A stretch of DNA of 64,000 nucleotides from Diplocloster modestus (GCF_019042245.1 NZ_JAHQCX010000013.1:62001-126000); one strand, 5' to 3'; shown: positions 17,500 to 27,278, counted from the first letter of the stretch. The notes: generated from the sequence alone by a model not told the origin. Program-made: numbers and translations.

Positions 17500-17892
17500 T
17501 TATCTCTTTGAAAACTGAGGTGCTCTACGAGCTGCTTTGAGACCGTATTTCTTACGCTCTTTCATTCTCGGATCTCTGGTTAAGTATCCGGCTTTTTTCA
17601 GGATCTGACGATACTCCGGATCTGCCTGAAGCAGCGCTCTTGCGATACCATGACGGATCGCTCCTGCCTGTCCTGTGAATCCGCCGCCGCGTACATTTAC
17701 CAGCACGTCAAACTTATCTGCTGTCTCAGTCGCGGTCAGAGGCTGACGAACGATAACCTTTAAGGTTTCCATTCCCAGATACTCGTCGATGCTTCTTTTA
17801 TTTATTGTAATATTACCGGTTCCAGGTACCAAATATACTCTGGCAATCGATTTTTTTCTTCTTCCGGTTCCATAATATCTTGCTTTCGCCAC
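17500..17892 (-). CDS. rpsI: 30S ribosomal protein S9
   Basis: 130 residues, full length for bacterial S9: starts [20 protein letters not shown], contains [19 protein letters not shown] and ends in the conserved basic tail APQFSKR that reaches the ribosomal P site. 28 bp after rplM in the universal rplM-rpsI operon. Confidence 0.98.
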   Translation of the reverse strand: MAKARYYGTGRRKKSIARVYLVPGTGNITINKRSIDEYLGMETLKVIVRQPLTATETADKFDVLVNVRGGGFTGQAGAIRHGIARALLQADPEYRQILKKAGYLTRDPRMKERKKYGLKAARRAPQFSKR

Positions 17893-17920
17893 TGTAATTT
17901 ACCTCCTTATCGTACCTTTC

Positions 17921-18349
17921 TTAAAATGTTAATACTACGGGCTTCTGAGCCTCATGTCCGTGCTCTGCGCCTGCGTATACATGAAGTTTCTTATACATTT
18001 GCCTTCCCAAAGGTCCTTTCGGAAGCATGCCTTTTACAGCCAATTCCACAACTTTTTCCGGTTTTTTGTCCATCATCTCTTTTAAGGTGGTTTCTTTCAT
18101 ACCGCCTACATAATCGGAATGATGATAATAGATTTTCTGATCCATTTTCTTGCCGGTAACTTTGATCTTGTCGGCATTGACTACGATTACGTAATCACCG
18201 GTATCCACGTGAGGAGTGAAGATCGGTTTATTCTTACCTCTTAAAACTTTTGCTACTTCTGATGCCAAGCGGCCTAATGTATGTCCAGTAGCGTCAACTA
18301 CATACCATTTTCTTTCCACTGTTGCCGGACTAGCCATGTAACTCTTCAT
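17921..18349 (-). CDS. rplM: 50S ribosomal protein L13
   Basis: 142 residues, full length. Seen: [19 protein letters not shown] at the start, [24 protein letters not shown] in the middle, and a [11 protein letters not shown] motif followed by LHVYAG near the C-terminus. AGGAGG precedes the ATG. The 90-nt leader between its promoter and start could hold the L13 autoregulatory hairpin known in Firmicutes, but I could not fold it confidently. Confidence 0.98.
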   Translation of the reverse strand: MKSYMASPATVERKWYVVDATGHTLGRLASEVAKVLRGKNKPIFTPHVDTGDYVIVVNADKIKVTGKKMDQKIYYHHSDYVGGMKETTLKEMMDKKPEKVVELAVKGMLPKGPLGRQMYKKLHVYAGAEHGHEAQKPVVLTF

Positions 18350-18444
18350 TGGTTTTCCTCCTTAAATCTCAGTTTCCTTCATATGGAAAATGCCTGTTAC
18401 CGGGGCTTGGATGCAGACATTTACGCACTTCGTCACATTGAGTT

Positions 18445-18473
18445 ATTATATTATACTGATCCGTGTGTGTCAA
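18445..18473 (-). promoter_or_regulatory. rplM-rpsI promoter
   Basis: Minus strand TTGACA (18473-18468), 17-bp spacer, TATAAT (18450-18445); a second TATAAT overlaps at 18455-18450. Perfect consensus, as expected for ribosomal protein genes; about 90 nt of leader follow. There is no clear terminator between it and the MATE gene's stop at 18553, so readthrough from upstream is possible. Confidence 0.85.
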
Positions 18474-18552
18474 GTGCATTTTCCGATTTTTTCTAAATTT
18501 ACCATCTAAACATTTACCTTCTAAGAATCTAAGTTCATAATACACTATTAAC

Positions 18553-19926
18553 TCAGATCGCTTTCTCCCGCCATTTCCCGCGGCAGTAGAAAAACCAGGT
18601 GATGACCGCTCCCAACAGCCAGGATATCAGCAGGGAAATATATACGCATTCCTGCCTGCCGTTGGGCAGCTCAGGGGTTCTGGTGAGAAAAGCGATTCCG
18701 TAGGCAATAGGGACCCGGATGACGATGGTGGTGACGACCGATATCCACATGGGGGTCATAGTGTCGCCGGCTCCTCTCATGACACCGGAAAGGCTCTGGG
18801 TGACCGCCATGGCGATGTAGCCCACTGCCAGGATCTGCATCATACGCATGCTAAGAGTCACCAGATCAGGGGTGTTGGTGAAAATCCCCATCAGATGACG
18901 GCCAAACAGGAGGATCAAGAGGGTTATGGCTGTAGAGGTAATGACGGCCATGACGGTGCCCTGCTTGGCTCCGGTATGTACATTGTCATAGCGCCGGGCG
19001 CCCACGTTTTGTCCCGTGTAGGTGGTCATGGCTGTTCCGAAGGAGAAGTTGGGCAGCATTGCGAAGCCGTCAACCCGCATGACCATAACGTTGGCCGCGA
19101 TGAACATTTCCCCGTAACTGTTGGTCAGGGACTGGACTACGATCATAGCCATGGACATGATCGCCTGCGTGATTCCGGAAGGAAGGCCCAGTCTCACGAT
19201 AGCCGCGGAGTGCTTTTTATGGAGCTTCATATAACTTGGCTTCAGATCAAATACATCGGTCATTCGGGACAGCTTAATATAACACAGGACCGCAGATACC
19301 GCCTGGGCGATGATGGTAGCCAGGGCTACCCCCGAAACGCCCATATGGAAATAGATCACGAACACCAGATCCAGGATAATATTTAATATGCAGGATATGA
19401 TCAGGTATAACAGGGCGGAGACGGAATCCCCAAGGCCCCGGAGAATACCGCTTAATATGTTGTAAAAGGCCAGCCCGGCAACTCCCAGAAAGAGAATTCT
19501 TAAATAGGAGGTGCACCAGTCTATAATACTGTCGGGAGTATTGAGAAGCTGTAACAAGGGCCTGGAGGCCAGCGTGGCAACGATCATAACGAAGACCGAC
19601 GCCAGGGCAGTCAGCACGAGACAGTTTCCAATGGTGCTGGATAATTCTTCCCGCTTTTTCGCGCCGAAATATTGGGACACCATGATTCCGGCTCCCACGC
19701 TGATTCCGATAAAAAGCACGATTAACAGATTCAAAATGGGCCCTGCACTGCCAACGGCAGCCAGAGCGTTATCTCCCACATAATTGCCGACCACCACACT
19801 GTCTACGGTGTTGTATAGCTGCTGGGCTATATTTCCGATCAGCATGGGGACCGTAAAAAATAAAATTTTGTGCCATGGGATACCCTCCGTCATATCCACA
19901 GCTCCGAACATCTTTTTCAGATTCAT
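18553..19926 (-). CDS. MATE-family efflux transporter
   Basis: 457 residues, 12 predicted helices in two homologous halves. Seen: MTEGIPWHKILFFTVPMLIG with QQLYNTVDSVVVGNYVGDNALAAVG, the N-half hallmark, and the equivalent LPNFSFGTAMTTYTGQNVGA and GVMRGAGDTMTPM in the C-half. This is the DinF/NorM-like MATE group that expels cationic drugs or metabolites with Na+ or H+. It has a GGGGAGGGG site and lies 18 bp after truA, inserted between truA and rplM, which are usually neighbours. Substrate unknown. Confidence 0.92.
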   Translation of the reverse strand: MNLKKMFGAVDMTEGIPWHKILFFTVPMLIGNIAQQLYNTVDSVVVGNYVGDNALAAVGSAGPILNLLIVLFIGISVGAGIMVSQYFGAKKREELSSTIGNCLVLTALASVFVMIVATLASRPLLQLLNTPDSIIDWCTSYLRILFLGVAGLAFYNILSGILRGLGDSVSALLYLIISCILNIILDLVFVIYFHMGVSGVALATIIAQAVSAVLCYIKLSRMTDVFDLKPSYMKLHKKHSAAIVRLGLPSGITQAIMSMAMIVVQSLTNSYGEMFIAANVMVMRVDGFAMLPNFSFGTAMTTYTGQNVGARRYDNVHTGAKQGTVMAVITSTAITLLILLFGRHLMGIFTNTPDLVTLSMRMMQILAVGYIAMAVTQSLSGVMRGAGDTMTPMWISVVTTIVIRVPIAYGIAFLTRTPELPNGRQECVYISLLISWLLGAVITWFFYCRGKWREKAI

Positions 19927-19944
19927 AAAACCCCTCCCCGAGTT

Positions 19945-20685
19945 TTAAAGATATTGAATCCCCATCAGAGTCAAACCTTTGGCCGGAGCGGTGGGCCCCG
20001 CCTTGGATCTGTCACAGGCCGCTAATATATCCCGGACCTGCTCCGGCGGCAGGCTTCCCCTGCCCGCTTCCATCAGCGTCCCGGCTATGATACGGACCAT
20101 ATTATAGAGAAATCCATTTCCTTTCAGGCGGATCGTAATCATTCCGCTCTCTTCTGCCTGTACCGCGGCCTCATAGATCGTGCGCACCGTAGACTGAACC
20201 TGGGCGCCGGCACTGCAGAAGCTGGCAAAATCATGTTCCCCTGTCAGATATTTGGCCGCTTCCGCCATCTTAGAGGCATCCAAAGACCAATAGACATGAT
20301 GGCTGTACAGCCTTACGACCGGGTTCGGAAAAGGCCGGTTGTAGATCCTGTATTCGTATGTTTTTATGGTGTTCTGATACCGGGGATGCCAGTCGGACGG
20401 CACCTGGCAGGAATGCTGTATCCGAATATCTTCCGGAAGGCGGACGTTTAAAGCGTAGGAAATCTTCTCCGCCGGTATCCTGGTGTCTGTGTCAAAAACC
20501 GCTACATTTCCCAGCGCGTGTACTCCCGCATCGGTGCGGCTGGCGCCGATTAATTCTACTTCTTCCTGCAACAGAGCGGTCAGGCATTTTTTCAGTTCCC
20601 CCTCTATCGTGGACGCGTTGTTCTGGATCTGAAATCCGCTGTAGTTCGTCCCGTCATAGGCGACGGTTAGTTTGATTCTTTTCAT
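19945..20685 (-). CDS. truA: tRNA pseudouridine(38-40) synthase TruA
   Basis: 246 residues. Catalytic motif ASRTDAGVHALGN with D52, start KLTVAYDGTNYSGFQIQ and the KGNGFLYNMVRIIAGTLMEAGRG C-terminal block. Isomerises uridines 38-40 in the anticodon arm of many tRNAs. Follows ecfT in the order conserved across Firmicutes, with a 115-bp gap containing no gene. Confidence 0.97.
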   Translation of the reverse strand: MKRIKLTVAYDGTNYSGFQIQNNASTIEGELKKCLTALLQEEVELIGASRTDAGVHALGNVAVFDTDTRIPAEKISYALNVRLPEDIRIQHSCQVPSDWHPRYQNTIKTYEYRIYNRPFPNPVVRLYSHHVYWSLDASKMAEAAKYLTGEHDFASFCSAGAQVQSTVRTIYEAAVQAEESGMITIRLKGNGFLYNMVRIIAGTLMEAGRGSLPPEQVRDILAACDRSKAGPTAPAKGLTLMGIQYL

Positions 20686-20800
20686 ATACTCACCTGAAAA
20701 ATGGGTATTCCCTGATTCGGGTTTCCATTAGAATAATAGCTATGCTGCTATAGTGAATGATCCTGTGTCTACCGATCCAGCTTTGTATATCTACCCGGCT

Positions 20801-21613
20801 TTATACAATGATCCAGAATTGCTTAGCCGCCAGAATCGCCGCCAGATAGATCAGCAGGAACACAAACGCGCCTGCATCATTTTTTCCATAATGCAGCGGT
20901 TTCATCTTCGTTCTTCCCTCCCCGCCGTGATAGCATCTGGCTTCCATCGCCATGGCCAGATCGTCGGCCCGGCGAAACGCGGAGATAAACAGCGGCACCA
21001 GAAGCGGCACCATGTTCTTTGCCTTCTGTATCAGATTCCCATTTTCAAAATCCGCGCCCCTGGCAATCTGCGCTTTCATAATTTTATCGGTTTCTTCCAG
21101 CAGAATCGGTATAAACCGGAGGGCAATGGACATCATCATGGCGATCTCATGCACGGGAATATGAATTTTCTTCAAAGGGCCCAGCACGCTCTCCAGCCCG
21201 TCTGTCAGGTCGTTGGGCGTAGTCGTCAAGGTCATAACCGAGGACCCGATCACCAGATACGTTAGCCGCACCGCCATGAAGGCGGCGGTGTAGAGGCCCT
21301 GATCCGTGATCCGGATAAACCATTTGTCAAACAGGACGTTGCCGTCCCGGATCAGCAGCACGTTGAACAGCATGGCAATGATCAGGATCAGCAGAATGGC
21401 CTTAAGTCCCCGCACCATGAATTTAAAGGGTACCTTCGAGAGCCGGATGACGGTCACCAGAAAGGCCGTAGCCACCAGGTAACCGGCGATGCTTTTAAAC
21501 AGGAACAAAGAGATGATAAACGTCAGCGTGCCGATCAGCTTTGTCCTGGGGTCCAGCCGGTGAATCGGGGAATCCACCGGATAATATTGTCCTATCGTTA
21601 TATCCCTAATCAT
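20801..21613 (-). CDS. ecfT: ECF transporter transmembrane subunit EcfT
   Basis: 270 residues, about five to six helices: starts IGQYYPVDSPIHRLDPRTK (RLDPRTK is the family signature), and carries the coupling-helix motifs ARGADFEN and ADDLAMAMEARCY, where the Ala-Arg-Gly type elements contact the two ATPases. Scaffold of the shared vitamin/metal uptake machinery, to which separately encoded S components dock. ATG overlaps the ecfA2 stop (ATGA). Confidence 0.96.
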   Translation of the reverse strand: MIRDITIGQYYPVDSPIHRLDPRTKLIGTLTFIISLFLFKSIAGYLVATAFLVTVIRLSKVPFKFMVRGLKAILLILIIAMLFNVLLIRDGNVLFDKWFIRITDQGLYTAAFMAVRLTYLVIGSSVMTLTTTPNDLTDGLESVLGPLKKIHIPVHEIAMMMSIALRFIPILLEETDKIMKAQIARGADFENGNLIQKAKNMVPLLVPLFISAFRRADDLAMAMEARCYHGGEGRTKMKPLHYGKNDAGAFVFLLIYLAAILAAKQFWIIV

Positions 21614-22497
21614 ACATTCTCACACCTATTCCCTGCGCTGTCATGCTTTTTCTTCCAGGCGCTTACAATCGCTTCCTTTGCCTCCTCCACCGTGGTGGCG
21701 TCAGTGTCCACATCCATTCCCCGCTCATTCAAACGGTGCATGATATAGGTCACCTGAGGCGCGGCCAGACCGACCTGCTCCAGCTCTTTGTAATGCCGGA
21801 ACACTTCCTTTGGCGCTGCGTCGAACATGACGGCTCCCTGATTCATCACAATGATTCTGTCCACATACTTTGCGATATCTTCCATGCTGTGGGATACTAA
21901 AATAACCGTCAATCCGCTCTCCTGATGCAGCTTTGCGATCTGATCCAGGATATCATCCCGGCCTTTCGGATCCAGCCCGGCGGTAGGCTCATCCAGGATC
22001 AGCACTTCCGGTTTCATCGCCAGCACTCCCGCGATCGCCACCCGGCGCTTCTGTCCCCCGGAAAGTTCAAAGGGGGAGTGCCCGTAGAATTCCTCCGATA
22101 CCCCTACCATCCTCAGCGCTTCCCTGGCGCGTTCCTCGGCTTCCTCACGGGTTAAACCCTGATTTTTGGGCCCGTAGCAGACATCGCTCAGCACATCGAT
22201 CTCGAACAGCTGATGCTCCGGGTACTGAAAGACCAGACCAACCTGGCTGCGCAGCTCCTTCATATTATAATGCGCTCCATAGATATCCTGGCCCTGAAAA
22301 TAGATATGGCCGCTGGTAGCCCGGATCAACCCGTTCAGATGCTGGATCAGCGTGGATTTTCCGGAACCGGTATGGCCGATCAGGCCCACGAACTGCCCTT
22401 TCGGAATCTCCAGGCTGACGTCTTTGAGCGCCTGGATCTCATAGGCAGTTTCCGCACCGTATATATAATTGACATGTTCTACTTTTAAGACTGACAT
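21610..22497 (-). CDS. ecfA2: ECF transporter ATPase EcfA2
   Basis: 295 residues. Walker [11 protein letters not shown]-loop [12 protein letters not shown] (the QYPEHQLFE variant typical of EcfA2), signature [13 protein letters not shown], Walker [14 protein letters not shown]-loop ILVSHSMED. Overlaps the end of ecfA1 by 13 bp. Pairs with EcfA1 to power EcfT. Confidence 0.96.
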   Translation of the reverse strand: MSVLKVEHVNYIYGAETAYEIQALKDVSLEIPKGQFVGLIGHTGSGKSTLIQHLNGLIRATSGHIYFQGQDIYGAHYNMKELRSQVGLVFQYPEHQLFEIDVLSDVCYGPKNQGLTREEAEERAREALRMVGVSEEFYGHSPFELSGGQKRRVAIAGVLAMKPEVLILDEPTAGLDPKGRDDILDQIAKLHQESGLTVILVSHSMEDIAKYVDRIIVMNQGAVMFDAAPKEVFRHYKELEQVGLAAPQVTYIMHRLNERGMDVDTDATTVEEAKEAIVSAWKKKHDSAGNRCENV

Positions 22498-23327
22498 AAA
22501 GCATTCACCAACTCATCGATTGAGAGAATTCCATCCGGCAGCGGAATCCCTTCTTTTTTCAGCTCATGTGCCAACAGGGTCACCTGCGGCACGTCCAGCC
22601 GGTACCGTTTCAATTCGTCCACCCTGCTGAAGATTTCCCTGGGCGTTCCACGCATGACGATTTTTCCCTCGTCCATCACCACTACTTTATCGGCGTATAC
22701 CACTTCTTCCATATAATGGGTGATCAGCAGTACGGTCACATCCTCCACCTGATTTAACGCCCGGATCGTGCGGATCACTTCTTTTCGTCCGTTGGGGTCC
22801 AGCATGGCCGTCGGCTCGTCCAGAATAATACACTTAGGATGCATGGCCACGACTCCGGCGATAGCCACCCGCTGTTTCTGGCCGCCGGACAGCTTGTTCG
22901 GCGAGTGGTGGCGGTAGGCGGTCATGCCTACTGCTTTCAGGCTCTCATCCACCCGCTCCCAGATCTCCTTTGTGGGCACACCCATATTTTCCGGGCCAAA
23001 TCCCACGTCTTCTTCCACAATGGTTCCGATGATCTGATTGTCCGGATTCTGGAACACCATACCGGCCGACTGGCGGATATCCCACAGATGCCCTTCGTCC
23101 CTGGTATCCATGTCCCCGATCCAGACCGTGCCTTCCGAGGGCACCAGAATCGCGTTGATATGCTTGGCCAGTGTGGATTTCCCGGAACCGTTATGGCCCA
23201 GGATCGCTACGAAATCCCCTTTTTCCACATCCAAATCCACGTGGTCTACGGCCCGGTCTACCTCTTCGACGTTTCCCTCTTCGTCCCGTTTAATATAATC
23301 ATATACTAATTTTGCAGTCCGAATCAT
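22485..23327 (-). CDS. ecfA1: ECF transporter ATPase EcfA1
   Basis: 280 residues from ATG at 23327; a GTG five codons upstream (23342) is an alternative start. Walker [11 protein letters not shown]-loop [12 protein letters not shown] (EcfA1 type), signature [13 protein letters not shown], Walker [13 protein letters not shown]-loop LLITHYMEE. Begins 10-25 bp after gtrA. Partner of EcfA2. Confidence 0.96.
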   Translation of the reverse strand: MIRTAKLVYDYIKRDEEGNVEEVDRAVDHVDLDVEKGDFVAILGHNGSGKSTLAKHINAILVPSEGTVWIGDMDTRDEGHLWDIRQSAGMVFQNPDNQIIGTIVEEDVGFGPENMGVPTKEIWERVDESLKAVGMTAYRHHSPNKLSGGQKQRVAIAGVVAMHPKCIILDEPTAMLDPNGRKEVIRTIRALNQVEDVTVLLITHYMEEVVYADKVVVMDEGKIVMRGTPREIFSRVDELKRYRLDVPQVTLLAHELKKEGIPLPDGILSIDELVNALCQS

Positions 23328-23351
23328 ACCCACCTGTATCACCGTTCTTTC

Positions 23352-23855
23352 TTAGCTATGCTTCTTCTTTCCTTTAAAAGCCCAGAATTTATTCAGTATA
23401 AAATTAATGGGCGTTGTTACCACGACCGTTATGATCGGTCCCAGGAACTCCGGCACATGCAGCAGATCCACCCACAGGAACAGGAGTACCGCGGAGACCA
23501 CATAAGAAAATGCGTAGGAGGCGTACACCTTCGCCAGCGCCTGCCACATGCTGCGCTCTTCTTCCTCTTTCTTTTCAAACACCAGCCGGTTATTCCAGAA
23601 GAAAGAATTCAGGATTCCCAGCATGTAACCGATCAGATTGCTGACCTGATAATGGATTCCCAGGGAAACCCCTATTAAAAATATGACATACGAGACAACC
23701 GTGTTGCTGAGCCCCACAATTGAGAATTTTACAAATTGCATAAATGCGTTCCACTGCCCGTCCGAGATTTCCTTGTGGAACAGCCTCAAAAACCAGGTGA
23801 TGATAATACGCATCAAATGTTCCAGCCAGTGCCAGAAACGTTTTAATATTTCCAT
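23352..23855 (-). CDS. GtrA-family membrane protein
   Basis: 167 residues with four predicted helices: FVKFSIVGLSNTVVSYVIFL, the conserved GTLNSFFWNNRLVF-like block (here ILNSFFWNNRLVFEKK), and ITVVVTTPINFILNKFWAF at the end. GtrA proteins are thought to help flip polyprenyl-linked sugars during surface glycan decoration. AGGAGT precedes the ATG. It is first in the gtrA-ecfA1-ecfA2-ecfT-truA transcript, preceded by a structured leader. Its link to ECF transport is unclear. Confidence 0.88.
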   Translation of the reverse strand: MEILKRFWHWLEHLMRIIITWFLRLFHKEISDGQWNAFMQFVKFSIVGLSNTVVSYVIFLIGVSLGIHYQVSNLIGYMLGILNSFFWNNRLVFEKKEEEERSMWQALAKVYASYAFSYVVSAVLLFLWVDLLHVPEFLGPIITVVVTTPINFILNKFWAFKGKKKHS

Positions 23856-23875
23856 TCTTTTTGAACTCCTACATT

Positions 23876-24014
23876 ATTATGAATAAGAGTTTCGCTCGCG
23901 AAACTCTTCGCCTGCGGCGGGCCGCGTAAGCGGTATCTACCTTGCCGCCGCTGTGCGATCCCCCGAAGGGCTTATTTATTCTATAGGCGCACTTTCCTAT
24001 GGAATAAATAAAAA
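23876..24014 (-). promoter_or_regulatory. Structured leader of the gtrA-ecf operon
   Basis: Between promoter and gtrA, the transcript contains three or four stems: ATTTATTC-type arms around an AAAGTGCG loop (24012-23971), a CCCTTCGGGGG hairpin, GCGGCGG...CCGCCGC with an inner CCGC-TTAC-GCGG (about 23951-23914), and a perfect AAGAGTTTCGC-GA-GCGAAACTCTT hairpin (23908-23885) ending about 30 nt before the gtrA start. The last hairpin lacks a clear U run. It could be a riboregulator or a decayed palindromic repeat; I recognise no known riboswitch. The remainder of 24058-24137 holds nothing I can name. Confidence 0.5.
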
Positions 24015-24028
24015 AATTTACCTTACCT

Positions 24029-24057
24029 ATCATACACTATCATTTACGATTAGGCAA
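24029..24057 (-). promoter_or_regulatory. Candidate promoter of the gtrA-ecf operon
   Basis: Minus strand TTGCCT (24057-24052), 17-bp spacer, TATGAT (24034-24029). Transcription from here would run through the whole structured leader. Confidence 0.55.
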
Positions 24058-24137
24058 CGGAGAAAATTTCAAACTGATTAACATTAGGCTACTCTATAAC
24101 AGAGCTGTGATGCTCTGATAAAAATTTAAAGAAAATC

Positions 24138-24172
24138 CAAAAGAGCAAACACGTTCCAACGTATTCGCTCTT
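24138..24172 (-). terminator. Terminator of the glycyl-radical-enzyme operon
   Basis: Minus strand AAGAGCGAATACGT-TGGA-ACGTGTTTGCTCTT followed by TTGGATTTTC: a 14-bp stem with two mismatches, 50 bp after the last gene of the 12-gene operon. Confidence 0.75.
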
Positions 24173-24223
24173 ATACATGATTTATCATAGAATTCGAAGT
24201 TCTCTAAACTTATTTTTGCTAAT

Positions 24224-25201
24224 TCAACATCTTTTTTTCTGTTCTGAGATTTTTCTATCCAACGCTTTTCTGACTTTTCTCACAATATGATCCGCATTCA
24301 ATTCAAATCTCTGTTTTAAATAGTTTAATGAGCCTACCTCACCAAACTCATCCTCCACAGCCACACATTCCACCGGTACGGGCAATTCTTGTGCTAACAA
24401 TTCGCATACAGCACTGTAAAGTCCACCTATGCGATTGTGATTTTCAGCTGTGATCACGGCTCCGGTCAAATCTGCGTATTTTAGAACACAATCCCGATCC
24501 AAAGGTTTTATTGTAAACATATCCACCACAGTAATCTCTATATTTTCTTTTCTTAAGAGATCAGAGGCTTCCAGAGCTTCCGCTACCATAATTCCACTCG
24601 CTATGATAACAGCGTCACCGCCGTGCCGCAGGACACTTCCCTTTCCAATTTGCAGCTTCGAATCTTCGTTATATATTTTTACCATTCTTCCGCGGCCAGC
24701 CCTTATGTATTTTACCCCCTTCATCCTGACTGCTTTTTTCATCACGAACTTCAACTCTATTGCGTCCGCTATATCGAAAACAGTAGCGGTTGGAAGAGCC
24801 CGGTACAGCGCCATATCCTCAAAAGGCATATGCGTTCCACCATTGTATTCTGCGCAAATTCCAGGATCTGATCCCAGAACCGTAATATCATTTTGGGCAT
24901 ATCCCGCAGACAGATACACTTGATCATAACATCTTCGGGAAGCAAAAGAGCCAAAAGTGTGGATCATTGGTTTAAATCCGGTGGCAGCAAGACCGCAGGC
25001 AATTCCAACCATGTTAGCTTCCGCAATTCCACAGTTAATCGCCCTCTTGGGATTTTGTTCCGCCCAACTTTTCGTATCGATACATGACATTAGATCTGCA
25101 TCCAGATATATAGTCTCCGGATCCTCAACCAGAATCTCCAGAATTGTTTGTCCAATAACCTCTTTCATCTTCTTTACATCCATTTCTCTGCTGCTTTTCA
25201 T
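24224..25201 (-). CDS. Transketolase, C-terminal subunit
   Basis: 325 residues, the pyrimidine-binding plus C-terminal domains of a split transketolase. Seen: YLDADLMSC, NCGIAEANMVGIACGLAATG (with the catalytic Glu of GIAEAN that activates thiamine diphosphate), HTFGSFASRRCYDQV, then the C-terminal domain with IIASGIMVAEALEA and ENHNRIGGLYSAV. Overlaps the N-terminal subunit gene by 4 bp. Last gene of the operon. The pair would transfer a two-carbon ketol unit between sugars or sugar phosphates. Split transketolases are often dedicated to one catabolic pathway rather than the pentose-phosphate cycle (known examples: apulose 4-phosphate and sulfofructose transketolases); which applies here is open. 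Confidence 0.9.
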   Translation of the reverse strand: MKSSREMDVKKMKEVIGQTILEILVEDPETIYLDADLMSCIDTKSWAEQNPKRAINCGIAEANMVGIACGLAATGFKPMIHTFGSFASRRCYDQVYLSAGYAQNDITVLGSDPGICAEYNGGTHMPFEDMALYRALPTATVFDIADAIELKFVMKKAVRMKGVKYIRAGRGRMVKIYNEDSKLQIGKGSVLRHGGDAVIIASGIMVAEALEASDLLRKENIEITVVDMFTIKPLDRDCVLKYADLTGAVITAENHNRIGGLYSAVCELLAQELPVPVECVAVEDEFGEVGSLNYLKQRFELNADHIVRKVRKALDRKISEQKKRC

Positions 25202-26079
25202 CTTAATCCTCCTGTGTGTTCTTCTTTTTCAGTCAGGCAGGTGTTTAACTTACTCAGCTTTTCATACAGATATTTCAGCCACCTGTCACACTCATCTACT
25301 GTAACAGGTATACAGTGGTTATCTTTTTTTACTTCTATTTCGGCAATTCCTTTTCCCTTGACTGTATCGAGTATGACAGCAGTTGGATTTTGTCCTGGTT
25401 TCATCCTATTTACCAATACCTCATAGATTTCTATCACATCATTTCCATCAATACGCACAGTGTCAAAACCAAATGCGTTCATTTTTGCACCCAGATCTTC
25501 CATATCAAGGATGTCAGCGGTATAACCATCTAATTGCTTTTTATTACAATCAATTAAAACAGTCAAATTTGATAACTTTTTGGCCGCAGCAAACATAAAA
25601 GCTTCCCATACCTGGCCCTCATTCGCCTCTCCATCACCAATGATTAGAAAGGTTTTGCTATCTTTTTTTTTCAACATATCACCTAATGCCATACCAACTG
25701 CCAGCGAAGCCCCTTGACCTAACGAACCAGTAGTCATATCTACCCCTCTCGTTCTGGTTCTGTCACAATGGCTGGGCAGATTGGTGCCTGGTTCGTTTAA
25801 TGTCTTTAATTCCTCATAAGGAAAATACCCTTTTAAAGCCAGAGCGGCGTATAAAGCAGGACCTGCATGACCCTTTGAACATACCAGTTTATCCCGGCAT
25901 TCCCAAAGCGGATTGGATGGATCAATCCTCATAACACCTCCGTATAATGCTGCCAGTGTCTCTACTAAACTTAATGCCCCGCCAAGGTGTCCAAACCCCA
26001 GAGCTTTGAATTCCTCCAACATCGCTATTCGAATCTGCAAAGCAAATCTTTGCAGACTGATCTGTACTTTTTTATCCAT
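25198..26079 (-). CDS. Transketolase, N-terminal subunit
   Basis: 293 residues, the diphosphate-binding domain. Seen: GFGHLGGALSLVETLAALYGG, SKGHAGPALYAAL, TTGSLGQGASLAVGMAL and the thiamine diphosphate/Mg motif GDGEANEGQVWEA...LIDCN. Starts with AGGAGTTAGGATATG context; stop codon overlaps the C-terminal subunit start. 26 bp after the malic enzyme gene. Confidence 0.92.
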   Translation of the reverse strand: MDKKVQISLQRFALQIRIAMLEEFKALGFGHLGGALSLVETLAALYGGVMRIDPSNPLWECRDKLVCSKGHAGPALYAALALKGYFPYEELKTLNEPGTNLPSHCDRTRTRGVDMTTGSLGQGASLAVGMALGDMLKKKDSKTFLIIGDGEANEGQVWEAFMFAAAKKLSNLTVLIDCNKKQLDGYTADILDMEDLGAKMNAFGFDTVRIDGNDVIEIYEVLVNRMKPGQNPTAVILDTVKGKGIAEIEVKKDNHCIPVTVDECDRWLKYLYEKLSKLNTCLTEKEEHTGGLR

Positions 26080-26105
26080 ATCCTAACTCCTCCGATCATG
26101 TCTTT

Positions 26106-27278
26106 TCACAGAAGTGCTGCACCCGATTGGCGAGCAGCAGCCGCTACCGCTGCTGCCACAGCCTTCCCGACTCTTCGGTCAAAAGCATGCGGGATAATAT
26201 ACTCAGCGCACAGCTCTTCTTCCTGGATCAGGGACGCCAAAGCCTCCGCAGCAGCGATTTTCATCGGTTCATTAATCTCTCTGGCCCGTACATCAAATGC
26301 GCCTCTGAAAATTCCTGGAAATGCTAATACATTATTAATTTGATTCGGGTAATCACTTCTTCCGGTAGCTACCACTGCTGCTCCGCCAGCGGTAGCTTCC
26401 TCCGGACTTATTTCCGGTATAGGATTTGCACAGGCAAATATTACCGCCCTCTCGTTCATAGATTCTACCATATCTTTTGTCAAAACATCCGGTCCGCTCA
26501 CTCCAATAAATATATCCGCACCTTTTATTACCTCTTTCAGTATACCTTTTCTATTCTCACGGTTCGTCATTCCAGCAATTCTCTCTTTCACCGTATTCAT
26601 ATCTGATCGTCCCCGGTACAGTGCCCCTAACCGGTCACACAGAATCAGCTCCCGAAATCCGTCGTTCAGGAGAAGCTTCGCAATCGCTATTGCGGCCGCG
26701 CCTGCCCCGTTTATAATGACCTTTGCCTGCTCTTTTCTCTTATCCACCACCTTTAACGCATTTTTCAGTCCAGCCAAGGTGACAATCGCCGTACCATGCT
26801 GATCATCATGAAAAACTGGAATATCGCATTTTTCTTTCAGCTTTCTTTCAATTTCAAAACAGCGTGGGGCTGATATATCCTCCAGGTTGATGCCTCCAAA
26901 GCTTCCGGCAATCAAAGAGACGGTATTCACAATCTCATCTACATTTTTGCTTCTGATGCATATGGGGAAAGCATCCACTTCTCCAAACTCTTTAAATAAA
27001 ACACATTTTCCTTCCATAACAGGCATTCCGGCTTCTGGTCCTATATCCCCCAATCCCAAAACTGCCGTACCGTCTGTTACCACTAGACATAAATTATGAC
27101 GTCTTGTCAAATCATAACTTCGTGTCGTATCCTTAAAAATTTCCATACAGGGAGCCGCCACTCCAGGAGTGTAAGCCACTGCCAGCTCTTCTCTGGTCTT
27201 AACTGGCACCGTTGCCCGAATCTCTATTTTTCCTTTCCACTGTTGATGCCGTTTCAAGGACTCTGCTGCATAATCCAT
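26106..27278 (-). CDS. Malic enzyme (NAD(P)-dependent)
   Basis: 390 residues, the short bacterial form without a phosphotransacetylase tail. Seen: YTPGVAAPC with the catalytic Tyr, the Lys-bearing MPVMEGKCVLFKEFGEVDAFPI, metal site INLEDISAPRCFEIE and FHDDQHGTA, NAD site INGAGAAAIAIAKLL, and ANPIPEI/NNVLAFPGIFRGA. Converts (S)-malate to pyruvate and CO2 in the cytoplasm. It directly follows the LarA-type racemase gene (23 bp), suggesting a D- to L-hydroxyacid step feeding it; that is inference. A role with another beta-carboxy hydroxyacid cannot be excluded. Confidence 0.92.
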   Translation of the reverse strand: MDYAAESLKRHQQWKGKIEIRATVPVKTREELAVAYTPGVAAPCMEIFKDTTRSYDLTRRHNLCLVVTDGTAVLGLGDIGPEAGMPVMEGKCVLFKEFGEVDAFPICIRSKNVDEIVNTVSLIAGSFGGINLEDISAPRCFEIERKLKEKCDIPVFHDDQHGTAIVTLAGLKNALKVVDKRKEQAKVIINGAGAAAIAIAKLLLNDGFRELILCDRLGALYRGRSDMNTVKERIAGMTNRENRKGILKEVIKGADIFIGVSGPDVLTKDMVESMNERAVIFACANPIPEISPEEATAGGAAVVATGRSDYPNQINNVLAFPGIFRGAFDVRAREINEPMKIAAAEALASLIQEEELCAEYIIPHAFDRRVGKAVAAAVAAAARQSGAALL

